Source: an uncultured Clostridia bacterium
Lineage (GTDB): Bacteria; Bacillota; Clostridia; Oscillospirales; Acutalibacteraceae
NCBI GenBank assembly: GCA_937916195.1
Contig: CALFTO010000041.1
Location: 1-13,049 of the forward strand
Length of the DNA stretch: 13,049 nt
Direction: 5' to 3'
Shown here: piece after piece, positions 7,801-13,049 of the stretch
Layout of the letters: every line of letters begins with the position of its first letter
Position numbering within the stretch: the stretch's first letter is position 1
Translations under genes and position numbers: made by a program
The notes under the pieces: model-generated
The model's database searches: none
What the model was told of the DNA's origin: nothing
The model's input: the letters and a program-made list of their open reading frames with translations, nothing else

Positions 7801-8413
7801 CGGGAATGTCTTCAAAATAAAAAGAAAAATGCTCGTCAATCCATTTTTCAGGATAAGGTGCAGCCATTGAGAATTCGTAAATTGAAAGAATTGATTTTAT
7901 TAAATTCTCGTCGTTTCTGCCGTTGCTGAAAAGCTCAAGAAGTGCTGAATCTTCAGTTGACGGATTATTGTACATTTCGTCAAGGACTTGCGCCACAATT
8001 TCTTTTTTGAGCATTTCGTGTTCATTATCACTCATAAGTGTGAAATCGGGCTGTATATCAAGATTTTGAAAATTCTCTTTTACAAGACGACTGCAAAAGC
8101 TATCCATTGTACAAATACTTGCATTGGGCAAGAACATTCTTTGTCTTTTAAGGAATGAGTCTGAGGGGTTTTTCTCAATGAGTTTTGCAAGTTCTTTTGA
8201 TATACGCTCACGCATTTCTGCCGCCGCAGCTTTGGTGAAGGTTACAATAAGTAAATTTTCGACGGGTGTGGGATTTTTCTTATCGGTGAGGCGTTCAATT
8301 ACGCGCTGAACAAGAACGGCAGTTTTGCCCGAGCCTGCTGCCGCAGAAACGAGAACTGTACCGTTGCGGGAATCAATGGCATTTTGTTGTGCCGGTGTCC
8401 ATTCTCTACTCAT
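4895..8413 (-). CDS. addA: ATP-dependent helicase/nuclease subunit A
   Basis: Motor subunit of the AddAB helicase-nuclease, which resects double-strand breaks until a Chi site and prepares 3' single strands for RecA. The 1172-residue protein is slightly shorter than the commonest length of about 1200-1240. UvrD/Rep-type helicase motifs are intact: Walker A AAAGSGKT (24-31), IDEFQDT (402-408), MVGDIKQSIYRFRQANP (428-444), LDRNFRSR (468-475), IMTIHKSKGLEFP (768-780) and LYVAMTRAKEKLYLV (843-857). The C-terminal RecB-type nuclease carries GVIDA (D1106), DYKT (D1119, K1121) and a QQMQVY helix (about 1137-1142), so it should be active. The ATG at 8413 lies 8 nt after GGGAGG (8422-8427) and overlaps the end of addB by 8 bp (ATGAGTAG), which implies translational coupling. 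No addB-addA gap or internal promoter is seen. The stop is TAA, just before the rpmE promoter. Confidence 0.98.
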   Translation of the reverse strand: MSREWTPAQQNAIDSRNGTVLVSAAAGSGKTAVLVQRVIERLTDKKNPTPVENLLIVTFTKAAAAEMRERISKELAKLIEKNPSDSFLKRQRMFLPNASICTMDSFCSRLVKENFQNLDIQPDFTLMSDNEHEMLKKEIVAQVLDEMYNNPSTEDSALLELFSNGRNDENLIKSILSIYEFSMAAPYPEKWIDEHFSFYFEDIPVEQSIWGKYALQKLHSVLSYIKTKIDKIILDAGDGKVGAYARSSLEPVYFDVERALELIENGGAWNEIKFIVDNLKFGKTIRFNADEKDDLFFEISERRDTIKEKYGDFDLARKIMTCTSAEFYEDMEYLRPIMQSFKNCVLNFSNRLFEVKKEKNSYYFSDVLHMTLSLLVTPNENGEMKRSELALELADTFDEILIDEFQDTNEAQNFLFDAISKDSKNKFMVGDIKQSIYRFRQANPEIFLRFKEIFEDFTGENYPAKISLDRNFRSRKGITEGINFFFNILMTKNLGDIDYKNGEQLVFAADYSETDNADTEVHIVEAPHPLASNLAGEARYIGKLIKDTIESGMTVGRKGEEHPVKYSDICILLRAAKSQAPVIARELTTMGIPVHYKKNGGFFDNAEIVTMLSLLRVIDNPVQDVPLMSVMLSPMFPFTEDDLAQMRINDRNGSIYTLLKNNYDTDEKVKYLLDTINILRTLSVTLSVSGLIRRIFEITSYDSVVGAMENGEKRELNLRMLINYADTYEKNGHYGLSGFIRYVDKLRENNFDLEDANLISESDNVVRIMTIHKSKGLEFPVVIVANCSGKGKAESEKALVDKTMGVATLRYDKDLHKELETQQYTSVKLKNEWESKSEALRVLYVAMTRAKEKLYLVGSLYSPDTAIRKLYCDKYTGLEDNSVPLYSCSNFMKWILLCMLYHPSMQEYATENGFSSCRAIQTDSKIKLVFGEAPDEEFAEELETITAQHDNELLTEIENKVSFVYPFDALSGVSLKYTASNMDTETKNQYLATENPAFMGEGELTPAQRGTLLHRFMEKCDFATASQNAKAELESLTENKAFSELEAQAINVNKITEFFKSDVYRRIQSAESFLREQEFTMSIPVSDINPDLPYTDEKAVVQGVIDALLINGKNGEIIDYKTDKVKTEEELIEKYRQQMQVYKRAAEECFGLEDVNVTLYSFSLSKEISVKL

Positions 8414-11400
8414 CGCTGTCGCCTCCCAACATATTCAAAGCATCTTTAAAGCCTATATTTTCTATTTCGCGGATTTCGTCATCTTCTTCACGCTTACACA
8501 CATCGCGATAATCACAATGGTCACAGCCTTTTTCTGTTGGCAGGGCATTAATTTCGCCGCTCTGCAAGGCTTCTGCCATTTTGCGAATATTACCGTTTAC
8601 CTTATCACGAAGTGCTTCAATCTTTTTAATTGAAATTACATTACCCGCCGCATTTCCGCTTTTATCAAGTTTCGCAGGAATAAACACATTTGCACCGTCT
8701 TTTTCCATAGCGTCAATCACATCAATGTTATTGAGCACCATACCGCTCATTTTTGAATCTTGATACATTTTGTGCTTTACTGCTGATGCATCGGCAGTTC
8801 TTGGCAAAGCAGAACTTGTCATTCGCGGACTTTTTGCCTGAAAATACAGAATACCCGCAGGCAAGACATTATCATAACGCTCACCGCCATTTTGCCAGAT
8901 TGCAAAAAGGTAAATGAGCATCTGCATATTAAGGCCTTCAAAAACTTCGCCGAGTTTAAAATCTTTACCGCCTGTTTTGTAGTCGATTACGCGGATAAAG
9001 GTGTTTTCTTCTGTTTTATATGCGTCAACACGGTCAACGCTACCGATAATCTTTACTGTTCCGCCGTTTTCGAGGTTAATAAGATATGGTGCAATATCGC
9101 CGTCGTTATTAATGGAAAGCTCAAAATCGACGGGCACAAATCGGCTTTGTGAGAATTCATCAACAAGATGAAATACAATTCTCAGAGTATTTTCTTTTAT
9201 AAGATTGATTGTACGGATAAAGCTTGCGTCTTTTTCGGAATATCCGCCAAGCATTTCGCACACATAGTCATCAATGATTTCATTAACCTTTTCACGGACT
9301 GTAGCTTGCTTAAAGTGTGTGAATTCCTCTTTTGAATTTTCACGCAGAAATCTTTCAAGAGCATAATGCACCAAAGTACCCGTTTGTGCAGGGTCCATTT
9401 CAGCCTCACGACGTGGTTTTGCTTTTATACCGTATTCGCAGAAATACCCAAATGGGCATTTATAGAATCTTTCGGTTTTTGAAGCGGAGATATACATACT
9501 CTTGCCGAAAAGTTCAGTTGCAAGCTTTTTATTTTCAATACTGAATTCTTTTTTATTGATTTTTTGAAGCATTGAAAGTTCCGTTGCTGTGCCCTTATTT
9601 TTGAAATACTCATAAAGAGTTGCACCAAGCACAGAAGAAGTATCTTTTTCTTCTGCAAAGGCGGTATATGCTGATTTGCGACTTTCAATTTTATTTACAG
9701 CACAATCATTGTAAATTCTGCATTTTGGGAAAATACTCATAATTTCGCCCACGATTTCAGAGGGCGTAAGTGTCGCAGAAGAAGTATCAATTGCACTGTA
9801 AGAAACATATAATTTTTCTGTTGCAAGGGTAAGGGCGTGATAAGCGATAAAGCGTTCGCTGACGCTGTTATATTCAAGATTTGTCACAAGCTCTGCGCCG
9901 TTTTCAATAAGTTCACAACGTTCAGTATCAGAGAGTAGCATTCCCCCGCTTGACTCCATTGGGAAAACTCCTGTATTTGCGCCCACAATGAACACCGCTT
10001 TGGGTGCGGCGGCACGAATACGGTCAGCACTGCCGAGAATAACCTCGTCAATGCCGTTTGGAATTTGACCTAAATCTTTGGTAGACACCAAAATTTCAAA
10101 AAGTTCTTTATAACGGGCAACAGTCATTGCAGATTTGCCTGTTGCCGAATAAAGACTATCAATAATTTCAGCAAGAATTCGCCAAATTCTGCCCTGCTCA
10201 AGTGCCAAATCGGTTTCACCATTATTTTCAAGAACTGAAACAAAAATTTTAAGATTTTCGTCAACACCGCAAGTGCGTAAAAATGTGAAAAGCTCGCGGG
10301 AAATAGTTTCGCCGTTTGTATCTGCCATACGCTTTTTAAGTGCGAGAATTGGTGCTACAATCTTTTCACGAAGCTTATTTATATTTTCAAGGATTTTCTT
10401 GTCATTGTCGGTAAACTCAACACCAAATCCGCGTGGGTTACCTGTCCATTCATTACGCCATTGTGACGGTGAAATTCGCCATACAAGAGCATAATCTTCA
10501 ATCATTGCGATTTCTTCAATTGTAAAACCGAAAAGCCCTGTTTTGAGAAAACGAAGCACAGTTTCGGTCTGTAAGCCGTCAACAAGAATGTCAAAAAGAG
10601 CCAACACAAAGACCATAAGAGGTTGTGTTAAAATCGGCTGACGGTTATCTTCATAGCAAGCCACACCATATTTACGGAATGAGGATACGAGCTCATTTTT
10701 GTACTCACCCTCACTGCGTTCAATTACTGCAATGTCGCGATAACGATAATTCTCTTCGCGGACAAGACGTTTAATTTCAGCCGCAACTGCGTCACATTCG
10801 TCGGTTTTTGAACGACGTGGCATAAGTGTTATGCAATCAGCGTTTTCTGTGTATTTCATTCCGTTTGAGGTGAAAATATTTTCTTCGAGCACATTTAAAG
10901 GCTCGGCTTTATACTCACGATTTGCATAAAGTACCTTTTCGGGTGCAATTTTCACATTTGCACGGCGTGCTGTCGCTTTGAGCTTTTTAATCTCGGTTTG
11001 TGCGTTATAAAAAAGCTCATAGCGGTCATTATTTTTTGAGGTGTCACAACAAAATGTCACAAAGCAATCTTCTGACTGACTTAAAACTCTTTCAAGAACT
11101 TTATACTCTTGTGCAGAAAAGCCCGAAAATGCGTCAACAAAGACGGTTTTACCACTAAAATAATGGACTTCATTGAGCAAATCATAAAGCAAATCGAGAT
11201 ATGAGCAATCGTCTTGAAAATTCTGCGTAATCAAGGCATCATAGCACTCAAAAATCAATGACAATTCATTTAATTTCTTTGCAAAGCTCTGCTTTTTGAC
11301 TTTTTCAGAAAGCTCTGCAAGCTCACCACAGTTAATGCAACACTTTTTCATTTCGCGGTAGAAATCGAGAAGATTGCCTATGAGTGCCGGTGATTTACGA

Positions 11401-11729
11401 TAACGGTTAAACGCAGAAAGCTTATCTTCAAGAGTTTCAATTGCAAGGCTCATAAGCACCGCGCGAGTGCCGTCATCAGCAGTTTTCTTCGAGAGTTTTC
11501 CATAATCGGACAAAAGCCTTTCGGCGATACGCGAAAAGCTTAACACTTCAACATTATTAATTTTTTCATTACCGAGTATTGTGAGCATTGCTATTTCGGT
11601 TTCAAAAGAAAACTGCTCGGGCACTATGATTACGGCTTTTCCGCTTGTTTCTTTGGCTATTTCTGCCGCAAGATTTCGGATATATCGGGTTTTGCCGCTA
11701 CCTGTGCGCCCTGTGATAATGTTGAGCAT
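8406..11729 (-). CDS. addB: ATP-dependent helicase/deoxyribonuclease subunit B
   Basis: Partner of AddA. It contributes a second nuclease, an iron-sulfur cluster and, in studied homologues, Chi recognition. From the ATG at 11729 it has 1107 residues. The N-terminus MLNIITGRTGSGKT carries a Walker A motif (7-14), followed by the degenerate helicase-like region typical of AddB. The C-terminal nuclease shows GTLVH (784-788), GSVDRVDAY (D899, D902), DYKTG (D916, K918) and MQMLIY (935-940). The four Fe-S cysteines are present: C758, then C1069, C1072 and C1078 in CDHCDYRDVC. The frame is open upstream to a GTG at 11837, but those 36 codons run through inverted repeats and encode Arg/Lys-rich sequence unlike the family. 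AAGGAG (11738-11743) is 8 nt from the ATG, so I use the shorter form. The upstream spacer shows no convincing promoter. Confidence 0.96.
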   Translation of the reverse strand: MLNIITGRTGSGKTRYIRNLAAEIAKETSGKAVIIVPEQFSFETEIAMLTILGNEKINNVEVLSFSRIAERLLSDYGKLSKKTADDGTRAVLMSLAIETLEDKLSAFNRYRKSPALIGNLLDFYREMKKCCINCGELAELSEKVKKQSFAKKLNELSLIFECYDALITQNFQDDCSYLDLLYDLLNEVHYFSGKTVFVDAFSGFSAQEYKVLERVLSQSEDCFVTFCCDTSKNNDRYELFYNAQTEIKKLKATARRANVKIAPEKVLYANREYKAEPLNVLEENIFTSNGMKYTENADCITLMPRRSKTDECDAVAAEIKRLVREENYRYRDIAVIERSEGEYKNELVSSFRKYGVACYEDNRQPILTQPLMVFVLALFDILVDGLQTETVLRFLKTGLFGFTIEEIAMIEDYALVWRISPSQWRNEWTGNPRGFGVEFTDNDKKILENINKLREKIVAPILALKKRMADTNGETISRELFTFLRTCGVDENLKIFVSVLENNGETDLALEQGRIWRILAEIIDSLYSATGKSAMTVARYKELFEILVSTKDLGQIPNGIDEVILGSADRIRAAAPKAVFIVGANTGVFPMESSGGMLLSDTERCELIENGAELVTNLEYNSVSERFIAYHALTLATEKLYVSYSAIDTSSATLTPSEIVGEIMSIFPKCRIYNDCAVNKIESRKSAYTAFAEEKDTSSVLGATLYEYFKNKGTATELSMLQKINKKEFSIENKKLATELFGKSMYISASKTERFYKCPFGYFCEYGIKAKPRREAEMDPAQTGTLVHYALERFLRENSKEEFTHFKQATVREKVNEIIDDYVCEMLGGYSEKDASFIRTINLIKENTLRIVFHLVDEFSQSRFVPVDFELSINNDGDIAPYLINLENGGTVKIIGSVDRVDAYKTEENTFIRVIDYKTGGKDFKLGEVFEGLNMQMLIYLFAIWQNGGERYDNVLPAGILYFQAKSPRMTSSALPRTADASAVKHKMYQDSKMSGMVLNNIDVIDAMEKDGANVFIPAKLDKSGNAAGNVISIKKIEALRDKVNGNIRKMAEALQSGEINALPTEKGCDHCDYRDVCKREEDDEIREIENIGFKDALNMLGGDSDE

Positions 11730-11737
11730 CTTTTTAA

Positions 11738-11743
11738 CTCCTT
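11738..11743 (-). promoter_or_regulatory. addB ribosome binding site (decides the start)
   Basis: AAGGAG on the minus strand stands 8 nt before the ATG at 11729. The longer GTG-initiated reading from 11837 has no comparable site at family-like spacing and starts within a repeat. This is the main reason to reject the 36-residue extension. Confidence 0.85.
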
Positions 11744-11750
11744 TTTTTAC

Positions 11751-11772
11751 GGACAGACGAGGACGTCTGTCC
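11751..11772. repeat. Intergenic inverted repeat A
   Basis: GGACAGACG and CGTCTGTCC form a perfect 9-bp stem around a 4-nt loop. On the minus strand the hairpin ends only 8 nt before the addB Shine-Dalgarno sequence, so it would be part of the addB leader RNA if transcription comes from upstream. It is followed by A-rich, not U-rich, sequence on the minus strand, so it is not a canonical terminator for that direction. From memory, similar elements are dispersed in clostridial genomes; I cannot verify this here. Confidence 0.7.
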
Positions 11773-11783
11773 CTACGCGATGC

Positions 11784-11805
11784 GGGACAATGTAGGTATC
11801 GTCCC
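11784..11805. repeat. Intergenic inverted repeat B (imperfect)
   Basis: GGGAC and GTCCC arms enclose a 12-nt interior in which AAT/ATC-type pairs extend the stem past one mismatch. Its outer arms resemble those of element A (GGGAC against GGAC), and the two are separated by 11 nt, so they may be diverged copies of one unit. Confidence 0.5.
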
Positions 11806-11810
11806 CTAAT

Positions 11811-11860
11811 GAATCCCTCCGTCTGCTTCGCAGACACCTCCCTTTGACAAGGGAGGCTTT
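11811..11860. repeat. Intergenic composite repeat C (two hairpins with CCTCCC/GGGAGG arms)
   Basis: Two hairpins stand next to each other. GTCTGC and GCAGAC around TTC give a 6-bp stem (11821-11835). CCTCCCTT and AAGGGAGG around TGAC give an 8-bp stem (11837-11856). A further CCCTCC (11815-11820) could compete for the GGGAGG arm, so alternative folds are possible. Its 3' side on the plus strand reads CTTTTA, terminator-like, but no plus-strand gene ends here. I recall this arrangement as a frequent dispersed intergenic repeat in Faecalibacterium/Ruminococcus-type genomes. It begins about 10 bp after the GH27 stop codon. Confidence 0.75.
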
Positions 11861-11867
11861 TATAGGA

Positions 11868-13049
11868 TTATTTTAATTTATATAGTTTTGCGCCGTGGGT
11901 ATTTATTGTGCAGGTGATTTTATTGTTGATTTTGGCTATGTCCTCTTTAGCCCACAGGTCGCGGAGAGTATACTCCCCTGCCAAGTCAAAATTCTTCAAA
12001 TCAACTGTGATTTCTTTTTCTTCTTTTGACACATTGAATACCGCTATAAGAGGTTTGTTGTCTGACGAGGTTGCAGTCCAGATTACTGTATCTTCGTCGC
12101 GATAAGACTGCTTGCCACCGCGGGAATTCTGATTGACGTCAATAACCTCTTCGTTGGTCATAAGAGACAGTGTCCACTCGTCATTGTTTCTCATTTCACC
12201 GCCGAACATAAGGGGGGAACGGAAAATCGACCATAATGTCATCAATGTGATTTGCTCATCCTTTGTGAACTGTGTGTATCTATCCTGCGGGCCGTGGCAA
12301 GTGCCGTTGCGTGAAATATTACCGAGGGGCAACATATCGCAATCGGGCCAACAGCCCTCACTTACATAAGGAGCCCATTTTTCGCATTTATCAAACATTT
12401 CATAAAGCTTGTCCCACCAATCCCAGAAGTCGCCTGTAAGACGCCACATATTTGCATATTCGCACAAGTGGTCGGCAACGGATAACTCTGCAGGTCCGGG
12501 TGAAAGGCTGAGCACAATATCTCTGCCCGTTTTATCAATAGCTTTTCTAATCATTTCAACTTCTTCGCGGGCGGAGTATGGGTTATCCCACTTGCGAAAT
12601 TCTGTTACACAGATGTCATCTACTTTAACAAAGTCAATGCCCCAATTTGCGTACATCTCGAAAATACTGTCATAATAAGCCTGCGCGCCCTCGCAGGTGT
12701 ACATTCCGTACATATCGGTGTTCCAAGGGCATACGGAAAAATGGTGAACTACCTGACGAGCGGTTTTGTCACTATTTAATATAGGTGTATTCTGATGAAC
12801 TGCCTGACGGGGAATTCCGCGCATAATATGTATGCCGAATTTAAGCCCCATTGCGTGAATTTTGTCGGCAATGGCTTTAAATCCAACACCATTTGCAGAA
12901 GACGGAAAGCGATTAACCGCGGGGATAAGGCGCGAATACTCGTCCATACACAGCTCGGTGAAATTGTTATAATCGTTATTCTTAGCCTTTGGCTCGTACC
13001 ACTGAATATCGCAAACAACATACTGCCAGCCGTAATCTTTAAGATATTT
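11868..13049 (-). CDS. Glycoside hydrolase family 27 (alpha-galactosidase-like), 5' end cut by window
   Basis: Clan GH-D retaining glycosidase, probably releasing terminal alpha-galactose or a related sugar from plant or host glycans. The frame is open to the window edge, giving 393 visible residues (KYLKDYGWQYVVCDIQWYEP at the broken end). About 40 N-terminal residues, including the expected first barrel strand and any signal peptide, are missing. The TIM barrel contains FGIHIMRGIPRQAVH (about 71-85) and NTDMYG (110-115). The likely nucleophile is D144 in FVKVDDIC, and the likely acid/base is D238 in CWPDCDMLPLG. The final ~90 residues form a beta-sandwich-type C-terminal domain (DTVIWTATSSDNKPLIAVFN). 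GH27 enzymes normally show K-Y/F-D-x-C at the nucleophile; here it is K-V-D-D-I-C. The exact substrate is therefore uncertain: alpha-galactosidase is most likely, but alpha-N-acetylgalactosaminidase or beta-L-arabinopyranosidase cannot be excluded. The downstream neighbour is addB, which is functionally unrelated. Confidence 0.9.
   Translation of the reverse strand, partial: KYLKDYGWQYVVCDIQWYEPKAKNNDYNNFTELCMDEYSRLIPAVNRFPSSANGVGFKAIADKIHAMGLKFGIHIMRGIPRQAVHQNTPILNSDKTARQVVHHFSVCPWNTDMYGMYTCEGAQAYYDSIFEMYANWGIDFVKVDDICVTEFRKWDNPYSAREEVEMIRKAIDKTGRDIVLSLSPGPAELSVADHLCEYANMWRLTGDFWDWWDKLYEMFDKCEKWAPYVSEGCWPDCDMLPLGNISRNGTCHGPQDRYTQFTKDEQITLMTLWSIFRSPLMFGGEMRNNDEWTLSLMTNEEVIDVNQNSRGGKQSYRDEDTVIWTATSSDNKPLIAVFNVSKEEKEITVDLKNFDLAGEYTLRDLWAKEDIAKINNKITCTINTHGAKLYKLK

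Noticed and set aside
11837..11856. GGGAGG-arm hairpin as a terminator for the GH27 gene
   Set aside because: On the minus strand the hairpin is followed by GTGTCTG, not a U-tract; only the plus-strand direction looks terminator-like and no gene ends there. It is better described as part of a dispersed repeat, though some terminating effect cannot be excluded.
1..13049. CRISPR arrays, tRNA or rRNA genes, transposases, toxin-antitoxin or defence cassettes
   Set aside because: Looked for and not seen. Nearly all sequence is accounted for by eight minus-strand genes, and the only sizeable gaps (80-140 bp) hold promoters, a terminator and the hairpin repeats.

Overview
All protein-coding genes in this window lie on the minus strand, so the window reads biologically from right to left. 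The gene content points to a low-to-moderate GC Firmicute of the class Clostridia, probably an Oscillospirales/Ruminococcaceae-type gut bacterium. The reasons are: an AddA/AddB recombination nuclease instead of RecBCD; a dgt-dnaG-rpoD macromolecular-synthesis operon; strong GGAGG-type ribosome binding sites with TTG and GTG starts; and an intergenic hairpin repeat with CCTCCC/GGGAGG arms that I recall (unverified) as common in this group. The taxonomic placement is inference.

Layout, in the direction of transcription. (1) 13049-11868: the 3' nine-tenths or so of a glycoside hydrolase family 27 (alpha-galactosidase-like) gene, cut by the window edge. (2) 11867-11730: a 138-bp spacer packed with three inverted-repeat elements and no visible promoter. 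(3) 11729-4895: addB and addA, overlapping by 8 bp and translationally coupled; together they form the double-strand-break resection helicase-nuclease. (4) 4886-4562: rpmE (zinc-binding ribosomal protein L31) as a compact unit with its own extended -10 promoter and a GC-capped terminator. (5) 4581-3909: a YigZ/IMPACT-family gene whose predicted promoter overlaps the rpmE terminator. (6) 3885-1: dgt (dNTP triphosphohydrolase), dnaG (primase) and rpoD (primary sigma factor), tightly packed. The last 3' part of rpoD, within region 4.2, lies outside the window.

The genes are mostly housekeeping: break repair and recombination (AddAB), replication initiation and nucleotide pool control (DnaG, Dgt), transcription (RpoD) and translation (L31). 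The GH27 gene is the only accessory-type gene, and the repeat cluster marks the junction between it and the conserved block.

I found no previously undescribed system. The points worth a second look are small: a repeat-packed spacer that inflates the apparent addB N-terminus, a promoter overlapping a terminator ahead of yigZ, probable start-codon corrections for rpmE, yigZ and addB, and unusual active-site surroundings in the GH27 enzyme.
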